Assembly: GCF_015182315.1 (NCBI RefSeq) | Contig: NZ_PRDL01000001.1 | Span: 930,001-994,000, forward strand | Direction: 5' to 3' | Length of the DNA stretch: 64,000 nucleotides | Source: Cellvibrio polysaccharolyticus | GTDB taxonomy: Bacteria > Pseudomonadota > Gammaproteobacteria > Pseudomonadales > Cellvibrionaceae | Program-made: the position numbers and the translations under genes | Shown: positions 1 to 8,388 of the stretch, in pieces | Layout of the letters: each line of letters begins with the position of its first letter | Position numbering within the stretch: the first letter of the stretch is position 1 | Notes under the pieces: model-generated | What the model was told of the DNA's origin: nothing | What the model saw: only the letters and a program-made list of their open reading frames with translations | Databases searched by the model: none

Positions 1-451
1 ACAATGAGGTGCCACAGGGTAACACCAGTTCAGGGGCAAGGTCTGCCAGCGGATAAAGTACAAATGCGCGCTGCGTCAAAAAAGCGTGAGGAACCGTCAG
101 GCGAGGGTGATCAATGGTGTCGTTACCGTACAGTAACAAGTCCAGATCCAGCGTGCGCGGCCCCCAGTGTTGCAGGCGCACACGGCGGTGTTGTTGCTCC
201 AGCGCTTGCAAGGCATCCAGCAGCGCCAATGGCTCAAGGTGCGTGCCCAGTTGTGCAACCGCATTGATGTAATCCGGTTGCTCCGGCCCTACGGCGCGAC
301 TCTGGTACAGCGGCGAAGCCTTGACCAGGCGGGTTTGCGGTAGCGCGTCCAGCTCTTGCAAGGCGCTGATAATCTGCTGTTGCGGGCTGTCGAGCTCGCC
401 GGGCAGGTTACTGCCCAGCCCGATAAATACCCTGACCTCGTTAACCGGCAT
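1..451 (-). CDS. folK: FolK, 2-amino-4-hydroxy-6-hydroxymethyldihydropteridine pyrophosphokinase (C-terminus cut by window edge)
   Basis: Transfers pyrophosphate from ATP to 6-hydroxymethyl-7,8-dihydropterin in cytoplasmic folate synthesis. The reading frame starts at ATG 449-451 with MPVNEVRVFIGLGSNLPG, the usual FolK start (hxGSN). Further on it has the family signature around HWGPRTLDLDLLLYG and then HPRLTVPHAFLTQRAFVLYPL. About 150 codons are present; the family is about 160 aa, so only the last few residues lie outside the window. It starts 5 nt beyond the pcnB stop codon on the same strand, so pcnB and folK are probably one transcript, the order known from Pseudomonas and Escherichia. 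Identification is secure. Confidence 0.95.
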   Translation of the reverse strand, partial: MPVNEVRVFIGLGSNLPGELDSPQQQIISALQELDALPQTRLVKASPLYQSRAVGPEQPDYINAVAQLGTHLEPLALLDALQALEQQHRRVRLQHWGPRTLDLDLLLYGNDTIDHPRLTVPHAFLTQRAFVLYPLADLAPELVLPCGTSL

Positions 452-456
452 CAGGC

Positions 457-1809
457 TTATTCCTGCGGTGCCATCGGTTTTTTACGGGTAGGCGAACGTC
501 TGCGGCGGCGGGGTTTGTTGCCCGGCTCGCGACGGTTCAGGGTTTTGATCATTTCCTCTTGCTCATCTTCGGTGGCGCTCTGGAACCGCGTCCACCAGCT
601 GCCCAGCCCATCCAGCTGCTCGCCGGCGTCTTCACGCATTAACAGGAAGTCGTAAGCGGCACGAAAGCGCGGGTGATCCAGCAGGCGTACGGCACGCAGG
701 CCGGCGCGCTGTGTCAGGCGCATTTGCAGATCCCAGATTTCCCGCATGGGGATAGAGAATCGCTTCGGAATGGAGGTGCGTTGCAATTGTTGCGTAACTA
801 CCTGCTGGGCGGCCTGAGCGTAGGCAGCACTTTCCGGCATGGCTTGCAGCAGGCGAGCCTTTTCGCGCTGCAGGGCGGGCCAGAGCAGGGCAGCATAGAG
901 AAACGCCGGGGTAACGGTTTTCTCTGCGCGAATGCGCTTGTCGGTGTTGCTCATGGTCTGTTCAATCAGCCGCAGGCTGAACTCATCACCGTCTGCCAGC
1001 GCGGCATGCGTGCCGGGGAAGAGGTTGGCCAGCAGGCCGTACTCACGCAACAAGGTGAAGGTTGCCAGTGCCGAGCCGCCCAAAAACAGCTTCAAAATTT
1101 CTTCAAACAGGCGGGATTCGGAAATGTTTTCCAGCAAATGCCCCAGCTCGCGAACCGGTTGCGCGGTCGCCGGTTCAATGGCAAAGCCCAGCTTGCCGGC
1201 GAAGCGTAACGCCCGCAGCATTCTCACCGGGTCTTCCTTGTAGCGGGTTACCGGGTCGCCAATAATGCGCAAGGTGCGCGACTTCAGGTCTTCCATGCCG
1301 CCGGTGTAGTCGTACACGGCAAAATCATTGGGCGAGTAATAGAGTGCATTGACGGTGAAATCGCGGCGCATGGCATCTGACGCCAGGGTGCCGTAAACGT
1401 TATCTCGCAACAGCATACCGTCCTGGCTGCGCTTGCTTTCCGGGTTGTCATCGCTGGCACCGCGGAAGGTCGTCACTTCAAAGACTTCACGTCCCATGCG
1501 TACGTGCACAATCTGGAACCGCCGACCGATAATGCGCGCACCGCGAAACAGCCGCCGGATTTGTTCCGGTGTGGCGCTGGTGGCTACGTCAAAGTCTTTC
1601 GGTTTGCCTTCCAGCAACAGGTCGCGTACACCGCCGCCGACCAGATAGGCCTCATAACCGGCGTCTACCAGTTGCTTGATGACTTTAATCACGGCCGGGC
1701 TGATGTTCTTGCGGGAGATGTTGTGGTCGTCCCGGGAGATCACGCGCAATTTGCCCTGGGTGCTACTGTTGGATTTGGGAGATATGAAATTTAACAAGCG
1801 TTTTAGCAT
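457..1809 (-). CDS. pcnB: Poly(A) polymerase I
   Basis: Adds poly(A) tails to RNA 3' ends, which promotes decay of small RNAs and mRNA fragments. The N-terminal nucleotidyltransferase core shows LVGGGVRDLLLEGKPKDFD, with the metal-binding Asp pair in the DFDV motif, followed by the tRNA-NucTransf RNA-binding region (RRDFTVNALYY, EDPVRMLRALRFAGKLGF). The C-terminus is a basic tail rich in Arg/Lys (RRRRRSPTRKKP), typical of PcnB rather than the CCA enzyme. I chose ATG 1807-1809 (MLKRLLNFIS), giving 450 aa; the frame is open to a TTG at 1857, and PcnB starts are known to be non-AUG in some species, so a 466-aa form is possible. It lies downstream of crcZ on the same strand, as in Pseudomonas. 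Confidence 0.93.
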   Translation of the reverse strand: MLKRLLNFISPKSNSSTQGKLRVISRDDHNISRKNISPAVIKVIKQLVDAGYEAYLVGGGVRDLLLEGKPKDFDVATSATPEQIRRLFRGARIIGRRFQIVHVRMGREVFEVTTFRGASDDNPESKRSQDGMLLRDNVYGTLASDAMRRDFTVNALYYSPNDFAVYDYTGGMEDLKSRTLRIIGDPVTRYKEDPVRMLRALRFAGKLGFAIEPATAQPVRELGHLLENISESRLFEEILKLFLGGSALATFTLLREYGLLANLFPGTHAALADGDEFSLRLIEQTMSNTDKRIRAEKTVTPAFLYAALLWPALQREKARLLQAMPESAAYAQAAQQVVTQQLQRTSIPKRFSIPMREIWDLQMRLTQRAGLRAVRLLDHPRFRAAYDFLLMREDAGEQLDGLGSWWTRFQSATEDEQEEMIKTLNRREPGNKPRRRRRSPTRKKPMAPQE

Positions 1810-1960
1810 AGAGGCGTTTGCCTGAAGGGGTCGGTTATTGCCTGGAGATTGTGCCAATCATAGATGGCCCGGTACGAATGGGTCGCAAGTCTAGCACGCC
1901 GTTGCACAACGGGGAACCAAGCATCTATTTCTGCCGGCCAGCCTTGAAAACCCGGGTCTC

Positions 1961-1995
1961 TATAAAGCAAAACGGGAAATCTTTCGATTTCCCGT
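1961..1995 (-). terminator. Intrinsic terminator of the CrcZ-like RNA
   Basis: Read on the minus strand, a perfect 10-bp stem ACGGGAAATC/GATTTCCCGT closes a GAAA-type loop (1972-1995) and is followed by TTTTGCTTTAT. It marks the probable 3' end of crcZ, upstream of pcnB. Confidence 0.8.
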
Positions 1996-2389
1996 AAGGT
2001 GGCAGCACAACAGAGTGCCTTGTGGCATTAAATGGGGTGCGTCCGTGCCCATATCCAAACTTCGCTTGCTACCCACCCTATGCCTAGTCAGTCTTTCTTC
2101 CGCTTTTGTTTTCCTGTCTTTTCTTTCTTATTTTTTAGCGCAAATAAATTCTTATTCGTCTTTTTGTTAGTAAAAATTTTCTGTTCTTATTATTTCTTGT
2201 TGTTATGTTCTTGTTCAGTTTCTTATTGTTTGTTGTTCTTATTATAAATTTCCGTTTCTTATTATTTCTTGTTGTTATGTTCTTTGTTCAGTTCTTATTG
2301 TTTGTTGTTGTTATGTAAGTAATCCGTTTCTTATTGTTTGTTGTTGTTATTAGAATTTTTTTCTTATTGTTTGTTGCTGTTATGTATGG
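1962..2389 (-). ncRNA. crcZ: CrcZ-like small regulatory RNA that sequesters Hfq/Crc
   Basis: In Pseudomonas the CbrB-activated, sigma-54-dependent RNA CrcZ lies between cbrB and pcnB and binds Hfq/Crc through A-rich CA motifs, relieving catabolite repression. This window has the same position and direction. Read on the minus strand, 2184-2384 contains six copies of an imperfect ~23-nt element built on AACAACAA followed by AATAAGAA (about 2361-2384, 2327-2350, 2292-2314, 2256-2278, 2221-2244, 2184-2208), with a degenerate AATAAGAA near 2145-2157. A sigma-54 promoter (2399-2416) predicts a 5' end near 2389, and a strong terminator sits at 1961-1995, giving about 425 nt, close to Pseudomonas CrcZ (about 400 nt). 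The 5' end is inferred from promoter spacing. The identification rests on synteny, promoter class and repeat type, not on an alignment. Confidence 0.85.
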
Positions 2390-2398
2390 CGCATATAT

Positions 2399-2416
2399 AG
2401 CATGTCTTGTGCCAAT
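2399..2416 (-). promoter_or_regulatory. Sigma-54 promoter (-24/-12) of crcZ
   Basis: The minus strand reads TTGGCACAAGACATGCT. The -24 GG (2412-2413) and -12 GC (2400-2401) are separated by exactly 10 nt, as sigma-54 holoenzyme requires, and TGGCAC matches the -24 consensus. It points into the A-rich repeats, and the gene immediately upstream is cbrB, the expected sigma-54 activator. No CbrB binding sites were assigned in the cbrB-crcZ gap. Confidence 0.85.
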
Positions 2417-2704
2417 ATTGAAAAGTTCAATAATTTCAATTGGTTAGTATTTTTTTGAAGGTAAATATAGCGAAAGGTTATTTCCAGAAGTTACATATTT
2501 CCGGGAGGTTTGTTACTGGGGTTGTTCCAGGTAACAGAATTGCGGGGTAACAGTGCGGTATCAGTAAGTGACACCTGGCATCTTTTACAGTTCCCTTTGT
2601 CGTGAAAATCATTTTAAGAGGTGAACCGGGGTAACAGTGTCGCTGTGATAGTGGGCCACTTTGGCCAGCCGGAACAGCGGGCGTGAAAATAAAACCTGGG
2701 CTGC

Positions 2705-2734
2705 AAAAACAAAAAACGCGGCCGGAGCCGCGTT
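2705..2734 (-). terminator. Intrinsic terminator after cbrB
   Basis: On the minus strand an 8-bp GC-rich stem AACGCGGC/GCCGCGTT with a four-base loop (2715-2734) is followed by TTTTGTTTTT. It lies 24 nt past the cbrB stop codon and separates cbrB transcription from the independently promoted crcZ. Confidence 0.85.
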
Positions 2735-2757
2735 TCAGGAAGAGCAGGTTTGGCGGA

Positions 2758-4179
2758 TTATTTTGCCAACGACGATGCCGAGGCGGCGCGGGTGCGAGGA
2801 ATACCCAGGCGTTGACGTCGCTCCCAGAGGCATTTGCGGCTCACGCCCAATTTACGGGCCAGCTCGGTTTCACTCATGGAATCCTGATGCTCCAGCACAA
2901 AGCGCTGGAAATAATCCTCCAGAGAGAGATCTTCACCGGCATCCTGCGGTTGGCCGCGCAGGTTACGGCCGACGCTGGTGCGCGCCGCAAAGGCCAGGTC
3001 ACCCTCTTCGTCTTCTTCAAAGGGCGCAGCGTCCATATCAATAGAAAGCAGCTCGCTGCTGATCTCCCGCTCGTCTTCACAGAGAATGACGGCGCGCTGC
3101 ATGGCGTTTTCCAGTTCGCGCACGTTACCTGGCCAGGTGTAGGTGGTAATTGCACGAATGGCGTCGGCAGAGAGTTGCAGTAACGGCTTGCCAAACTGGG
3201 TGCAGTAACGCTGTAACAGCGATTCTGCGAGGGTAATGATGTCTGTACCGCGCTCACGCAGCGGTGGCAGTTCCAGCTGAACCACGTTGATACGGAAATA
3301 AAGGTCTTCGCGGAACTTGCCTTCTTTGGCCAGCTTGCGCAAATCGCGGTGGGTTGCTGCTACCAGGCGCACATCGACCTTGCGCGACTCTACCGAGCCC
3401 AGCGGGCGTACTTCGCCTTCTTGCAATACCCGTAACAGGCGCGCCTGGGCTTCCAGTGGCAGTTCGCCAATTTCGTCGAGGAACAGGGTGCCACCGTCAG
3501 CAGCTGCAACCAGACCTTCGCGGTTGGTGGCAGCACCGGTAAAAGCGCCTTTTTCGTGGCCGAACAGTTCGGATTCAATCAGGGTTTCAGGAATGGCGGC
3601 GCAGTTTACCGAGATCATTAAATGATTGGCGCGCTGGCTTTCTTCGTGCAGCGCACGGGCCACCAGTTCCTTGCCGGTACCGGTTTCGCCGTGCACCAGT
3701 ACGGTGGCGGCGGTGGGCGCGACTTTGTGAATGCGGTTGTAGAGATCCTGCATGACATCGCTGTTACCGATCATGCCGGCAATGGCGTGGCTGGCAGTCT
3801 GGGTAGACTGGCTGGCGAGTTTGCCCGCTTTGGCTTTGCCAATAACCCGTTTGACCGCAGTTACCATCTCGTCGTGGTCAAACGGCTTGGCGATGTAATC
3901 CACTGCGCCCATGCGCATGGAATCGACCGCAGAGCGCAAACTGGCATAGCTGGTCATTATCAGCACCGGGATATCGCCGGCCAGTTTAATCAGGTCGGTA
4001 CCGGGCGCGCCGGGCAGGCGCAAGTCGCTGATGATCAGGTCAAAGTCTTTCAACTGGTAGCGGGTTGTCGCTTCCTTGACCGATGGCGCTTCACTCACCT
4101 CGTATTGATTCCGCTCCAACAATTTGCGAAGGGCTGTGCGAATGATGGTTTCGTCTTCAACAATCAGTATCTTGCTCAT
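2758..4179 (-). CDS. cbrB: CbrB, NtrC-family sigma-54-dependent response regulator
   Basis: Response regulator of the CbrA/CbrB system, which senses carbon/nitrogen status and activates crcZ. The N-terminal receiver domain (1-120) has the acidic pair in IVEDE and the phospho-acceptor Asp52 in IISDLRLPG. The central AAA+ domain has Walker A GETGTGKE, the sigma-54-contacting GAFTGA loop, Walker B GGTLFLDEIGELP, and later TWPGNVRELEN. The C-terminus has a Fis-type helix-turn-helix (SETELARKLGVSRKCLWERR). Length 473 aa, normal for the family. The start ATG 4177-4179 lies 50 nt downstream of the cbrA stop. The intact GAFTGA loop agrees with the sigma-54 promoter found just downstream. Confidence 0.95.
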   Translation of the reverse strand: MSKILIVEDETIIRTALRKLLERNQYEVSEAPSVKEATTRYQLKDFDLIISDLRLPGAPGTDLIKLAGDIPVLIMTSYASLRSAVDSMRMGAVDYIAKPFDHDEMVTAVKRVIGKAKAGKLASQSTQTASHAIAGMIGNSDVMQDLYNRIHKVAPTAATVLVHGETGTGKELVARALHEESQRANHLMISVNCAAIPETLIESELFGHEKGAFTGAATNREGLVAAADGGTLFLDEIGELPLEAQARLLRVLQEGEVRPLGSVESRKVDVRLVAATHRDLRKLAKEGKFREDLYFRINVVQLELPPLRERGTDIITLAESLLQRYCTQFGKPLLQLSADAIRAITTYTWPGNVRELENAMQRAVILCEDEREISSELLSIDMDAAPFEEDEEGDLAFAARTSVGRNLRGQPQDAGEDLSLEDYFQRFVLEHQDSMSETELARKLGVSRKCLWERRQRLGIPRTRAASASSLAK

Positions 4180-4229
4180 AGGTCACGTCTTTCCAACTGC
4201 AGTCGAATAGGGAATATCCTAAAGGGCAT

Positions 4230-7190
4230 TTATTCCAAAGCGTCCAGATAGCGGGGCAGTTTGATAATAAACTTTGCTCCGCGGCTATGGACTGTATCAG
4301 CCGGGCTGATAATTTCCAGAAACCCGCCATGGTCATCCACAATGCTATATACCATGGCAAGGCCGAGGCCAGTGCCCTCTCCGGGATCTTTGGTTGTAAA
4401 AAAGGGTTCGAAAATCTGTTCGATATGTTCCGGAGGAATGCCTGGGCCTTCGTCAGTAATGGAAAATGTAATGCTGTACTCATCTTCCTCGCTGGCAAGC
4501 ATAACACGCCCTTGCTCGGGACTGGCATCCCTTGCATTGGATAGCAGGTTAATAAAAACCTGGATCATGCGCTGTGTATCACCGGCCACAATGGCATTGC
4601 TGGCGATATCATTAATAAACAGTACCTGATTGCGGTCTTTCTGCAATGACAGCAGGCTTATTGCCTCATTGGCACAGTTGCGCAGAACCACGGCATGAAA
4701 ATCACTTTTGCGATTGCTGCCGGTGTGCGAGAAGCTCATTAATGACTGCACAATCCGGCTAACTCTATCGGTTTGACTGAGAATCTGCTCCGCAGTTTCA
4801 AGAATTTCCGGGTTTTCCGATTCATAGCGCAGGTTCTGCGCGAGACAGGCAATGCCGGTAATCGGGTTGCCAATCTCGTGCGCTACACCGGCCGCCAGGC
4901 GGCCTACCGAGGCCAGGCGCTCGCTGTGTACCAGCTCCTGCTCGAGCAATTGGGTTTCGGTGACGTCTTCCAGCAAAATAACCTGATCATAAACCCCGGC
5001 GTTAATGGTGCCTTCAATAGCGGCTTTGTGCAGGCTGACCCAGTGCGGGCGGCTGTTCAGGTCAATTTCGCGGCGGTAATAATGGGCTTCGCTGCTGTTG
5101 CAGAAATCCACCAGCAGGCTGCACCAAGGCTCGGCAATGTCTTCCAGGTAAGAACCGATGACGTCTTCGCCGGGTGTATTGGTGAGGCGCGACATGGCGT
5201 GGTTCCACATCAGAATTTCCCGGTCCAGCCCCAGAGAGCAAACTGCCATGGGTAATTCTTCCAGCGTTTTACGGTGGTACAAGCGCAGGTTGTTCAGCTC
5301 GGCAGCCATACCGGTCAAATGGTCGCGGGTTTGCGCCAGGCGGCTCTCAATCAAATTGATATCTACGCCGTCGCGAGTTTCTGCTTCCTGGAAGGGAATG
5401 TATTTGTCCATGATTTCGCTGGCAACGTGAATCCCCATCAGGCTGGACAGGTTGCCTTCTATCTGGTCGCGCAAGCGGCGCAGTGCATAGGGGCGGCGTT
5501 CAGACATGGCAAGCCCCAACTCATTCAGCGCAATTTCCACTTCCCGGCTGGCAGTGACCTTGCCCAGCGGGCGTGCGAGGCGGGTTTTGAAATCGGCCGC
5601 AGAGTTGACATCCAGTGCCTGGCGCACCGGGTGGCTGATTTCATCGGCAGCACATTGGTCGGCGTTGTATTGTTCATCGTCGGTCTGGCGGGTGATCAGC
5701 GATACGCCGATAAAGATCAGGGTATTGGCACCCAGAGACAGCAGGGCGACCTGGCTCCAGTAATCGTTACCGACCGGAATCGGCTCGGCGAACAGCGGTA
5801 AATCCAGCGCATTGATACCGGTCAGTGCCGGAATCAGCAAGCCGAATGCCCAAATCAGTGTGCCCACCGACAGGCCGGCAATCACACCGCGGCGGTTGCC
5901 GCGCGCCCAGAAGGTGATGGCAAAGGTGCAGGGCAAAAATTGCAGGGTTTCGATAAAGGCCATCAGCGCCAGATTGGTGAGGCTGTAACGGCTGTCGAGA
6001 ATCCAGTAAAACAGGTAGCCACCGAAGAAAATGGCGGCAATCAGAATGCGGCGCAGCCAGAGCAGCTGGCGGTAAATGTCGTGCCGGGCGCGCAAGCTGA
6101 CGCTGGGCAACAGCCAGTGGTTCATCACCATGGTGGCCAGCGCCAGGGTAATCACGATCATTGCGCCGGTTGCCGCTGACAAGCCGCCGATAAACGCGAG
6201 CACTGTCAGGCTCGGGGATTCAAACAGAATCGGTACGCCCAGCGTGAAGTATTGCGCGGGCAGTGGAACCGCCAGTTCAAAACCTGCCCACAGGATAGGA
6301 AACACCGGTAACGCCATCAGTAACAAAAACAGCGGAAATGCCCAGGTAACGATGTGCGAGTTACGCATTAAAGGGGTTTCTGCCAGGCCCATCTGGAAAA
6401 TGTGCGGCATGGTCACGGCGGTGGCAACAAATACCAGCAGCAGCGTGTGGGCAGAGCCGTCGCGGATCGGAGTATGTAATAACGCGAGATTTTCCGGGTG
6501 TTCCGCCAGCCAGTTATCCAGCCCTTCCATACCGCCAAAAATACCGTACACGGCGACCAGACCTACCGCGCAGAGCGCGCACACTTTGATCAGCGATTCA
6601 AAGGCCATGGCGGTAATCAGGCCGCGATGTTGCTCGCGGTTGGAGCCGAACAGAATGGTAAATGCCGCCAGAATCACGCAGTAACATAACGCCATCACGT
6701 CTTTAAAGGTAAGGCCGGTGCCTTCCAGGGGGAGTGAGGGGTTACTGCTGACGGTAAGGATGTGCATGGTGTCGGCGATGGCCTGAATTTGCAGCGCCAT
6801 CAAGGGCAACATGCCGCACAGCATGCCGAGCGTGGTCAGCGCACCCACGCCATGGCTGTGGTAGCGAAATACCAGCAGGTCAGCGAGGGTGTGCACCTGG
6901 TGTCGTCTGGCCAATTCTGCCAGCGGCGCCAGTGCCACCGGGGCAAACAGAAACAGCGCACCGGTGCCGAGAAAATAGGCCAGCGCGCCGTAGCCGTAGG
7001 AGAATGCCAGATCAATAACGCCGTAAAATACCCAGGCACTGGCAAAAATGCCCAGCGATAAAATGTAGGTAATCGGGTGCGAGGTAACGGATTCGGGAAT
7101 CCAGCCGCGTTCGGTTATCCACGCGATACCGAACAGGGAGAGCAGGTAGATGATGCCAATCAGGGCAACGTGTGTCAGTTCAAAGGTCAT
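4230..7190 (-). CDS. cbrA: CbrA, SLC5-type transporter/histidine kinase hybrid
   Basis: Membrane sensor kinase of CbrA/CbrB. Roughly residues 1-520 form a multi-helix sodium:solute symporter (SLC5)-like domain starting MTFELTHVALIGIIYLL; in Pseudomonas this part is linked to histidine uptake. A PAS-like segment follows around 640-740, then a HisKA domain with the phospho-accepting His in AAGVAHEIGNPITGIA, and an HATPase with N box (NLLSNARDA) and G boxes (DEGPGIP, FEPFF, GTGLGLA). At 986 aa it matches the size of Pseudomonas CbrA. It is flanked by a small membrane-protein gene (25-nt gap) and cbrB (50-nt gap), so all three are probably cotranscribed. Confidence 0.95.
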   Translation of the reverse strand: MTFELTHVALIGIIYLLSLFGIAWITERGWIPESVTSHPITYILSLGIFASAWVFYGVIDLAFSYGYGALAYFLGTGALFLFAPVALAPLAELARRHQVHTLADLLVFRYHSHGVGALTTLGMLCGMLPLMALQIQAIADTMHILTVSSNPSLPLEGTGLTFKDVMALCYCVILAAFTILFGSNREQHRGLITAMAFESLIKVCALCAVGLVAVYGIFGGMEGLDNWLAEHPENLALLHTPIRDGSAHTLLLVFVATAVTMPHIFQMGLAETPLMRNSHIVTWAFPLFLLLMALPVFPILWAGFELAVPLPAQYFTLGVPILFESPSLTVLAFIGGLSAATGAMIVITLALATMVMNHWLLPSVSLRARHDIYRQLLWLRRILIAAIFFGGYLFYWILDSRYSLTNLALMAFIETLQFLPCTFAITFWARGNRRGVIAGLSVGTLIWAFGLLIPALTGINALDLPLFAEPIPVGNDYWSQVALLSLGANTLIFIGVSLITRQTDDEQYNADQCAADEISHPVRQALDVNSAADFKTRLARPLGKVTASREVEIALNELGLAMSERRPYALRRLRDQIEGNLSSLMGIHVASEIMDKYIPFQEAETRDGVDINLIESRLAQTRDHLTGMAAELNNLRLYHRKTLEELPMAVCSLGLDREILMWNHAMSRLTNTPGEDVIGSYLEDIAEPWCSLLVDFCNSSEAHYYRREIDLNSRPHWVSLHKAAIEGTINAGVYDQVILLEDVTETQLLEQELVHSERLASVGRLAAGVAHEIGNPITGIACLAQNLRYESENPEILETAEQILSQTDRVSRIVQSLMSFSHTGSNRKSDFHAVVLRNCANEAISLLSLQKDRNQVLFINDIASNAIVAGDTQRMIQVFINLLSNARDASPEQGRVMLASEEDEYSITFSITDEGPGIPPEHIEQIFEPFFTTKDPGEGTGLGLAMVYSIVDDHGGFLEIISPADTVHSRGAKFIIKLPRYLDALE

Positions 7191-7215
7191 GGGATCGGAG
7201 GCCGAAATGCGAAAG

Positions 7216-7398
7216 TCAGGAAATGTCCTGGCGCTTGTTGCGCCGTAGTTGCACGATAAAGGCGATCACAATCACCAGTACCCAGACCAGATAGGGGCGA
7301 TACCATGGCCCCTCGGGATGAATAACCCAGGAAAACAGTGTCGGCGAAAAAATATACGCAATCAGCATCAGCAAAATTACGAGGCGCTGGTTATTCAT
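7216..7398 (-). CDS. cbrX: Small membrane protein upstream of cbrA (CbrX-like)
   Basis: A 60-aa protein starting MNNQRLVILLMLIAYIFSP, with two hydrophobic segments (about 5-22 and 36-52) and a basic C-terminus (RRNKRQ). I placed the start at ATG 7396-7398, because longer readings in this frame run inside gluQ. The ATG overlaps the gluQ TGA (ATGA), implying translational coupling, and the stop lies 25 nt before cbrA. Pseudomonas has a small ORF, cbrX, at this place whose translation is coupled to cbrA; the symbol is assigned by position and character, from memory of that work. Its own biochemical role is unknown to me. Confidence 0.75.
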   Translation of the reverse strand: MNNQRLVILLMLIAYIFSPTLFSWVIHPEGPWYRPYLVWVLVIVIAFIVQLRRNKRQDIS

Positions 7399-8348
7399 AA
7401 ATGCGGGTATTCCTCGCCGGATAATAATGGGGAAAGCGCTTCGCGTGGCATTGCCGCCACTTGTTCCCGCTGCCAGTGCTGCACGCCCCACGCCAGTATT
7501 TCAGCGACTGTCGCGGTTTTTAATTCGGGTGGGGGGCGTTGCCCGAGAAAGGCAAGCGCGTACCATAAATTGCCGGACGCTTTTTGTCCATCCAGCGGCA
7601 GTGCGAGATTTTGTTTGCTCAGCTTTTGCCCGTGCTGGTTGATGGCCATGGGCACGTGCCCGTAAAGCGGCGCCGGGCGATGACAAATATTAAAGAAGGC
7701 GATCTGGCGGGCGGTCACCGGTAACAAATCCAGCCCGCGAATAATATGGGTAATGCCCTGCGCCATATCATCGGCCACCACCGCCAGTTGATAGGCAAAT
7801 AGTCCGTCTTTGCGTTTAAGTATCTGGTCGCCAGCCTCAAGCCGTAAATTTTGTATCTGTTGCCCCTGAAAAAGATCCGTGAATTCCAGCCTGTCATCCG
7901 GCAGGGGTAGCGTATCGTAAAGTTTCAGGCGCAAGGCGTGGGGGTGGCTGGTATCCACAAGGCGGGTTCGGCAGCGTCCGTTATAAATGCCGCCCATGGT
8001 TTGCAAATCCTGCCGGGTGCAATCGCAGCGGTAAATAAGGTGTTGCCTTTGCAAGTCGTGGAGCAAGGTTTCGTAGGCTGCGTGACGCCGGCTTTGAAAA
8101 ACCACCTCACCGTCCCACGTTAAACCGTGTTGTTCCAGTGCCTGCAAAATGGCATCGGCTGCACCAGGTTGTTCCCTGGGCGGATCAAGATCTTCCATGC
8201 GTACCAGCCAGGTGCCGCGGCAGGCGCGAGCATCAAGAAAGCTGGCGAGAGCGCTGACCAGAGAGCCGAAGTGTAAAAGACCGGTAGGAGATGGCGCAAA
8301 GCGGCCAATATAAGGCGTGTTTAAAAAGGCGGGAGACGTTGCTGGCAT
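7395..8348 (-). CDS. gluQ: Glutamyl-Q tRNA(Asp) synthetase
   Basis: Attaches glutamate to the queuosine base of tRNA-Asp; it is a truncated GluRS paralogue lacking the anticodon-binding domain. It shows the class I HIGH-like motif in YIGRFAPSPTGLLHFGSL, the zinc-ligand pattern C-x-C (YRCDCTR) with Y-x3-C (YNGRCR), and a KMSKS-like KLSKQN. ATG 8346-8348 gives MPATSPAFLNTPYIGRF and 317 aa, near the usual 290-310. The frame is open further upstream, but that part is the 3' end of dksA. The start codon follows directly on the U-tract of the dksA terminator, so gluQ translation probably depends on read-through; a terminator between dksA and gluQ is known in enterobacteria. Confidence 0.92.
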   Translation of the reverse strand: MPATSPAFLNTPYIGRFAPSPTGLLHFGSLVSALASFLDARACRGTWLVRMEDLDPPREQPGAADAILQALEQHGLTWDGEVVFQSRRHAAYETLLHDLQRQHLIYRCDCTRQDLQTMGGIYNGRCRTRLVDTSHPHALRLKLYDTLPLPDDRLEFTDLFQGQQIQNLRLEAGDQILKRKDGLFAYQLAVVADDMAQGITHIIRGLDLLPVTARQIAFFNICHRPAPLYGHVPMAINQHGQKLSKQNLALPLDGQKASGNLWYALAFLGQRPPPELKTATVAEILAWGVQHWQREQVAAMPREALSPLLSGEEYPHL

Positions 8349-8378
8349 AAAATAAAAGCGGGCACGTTTGTGCCCGCT
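8349..8378 (-). terminator. dksA terminator abutting the gluQ start codon
   Basis: The minus strand has a perfect 9-bp stem AGCGGGCAC/GTGCCCGCT (8357-8378) followed by TTTATTTTAT, and the next G completes the gluQ ATG (8346-8348). Termination here would end transcription essentially at the first codon of gluQ. Confidence 0.85.
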
Positions 8379-8388
8379 ATAACCGGCA

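Noticed and set aside
2090..2390. Short repeated elements with regular spacing, possible CRISPR array or plus-strand small ORF
   Set aside because: Repeat units are imperfect, A/T-only low complexity and lack unique spacers; together with the promoter and terminator they fit CrcZ. The plus-strand ORF 2032-2247 is T-rich antisense.
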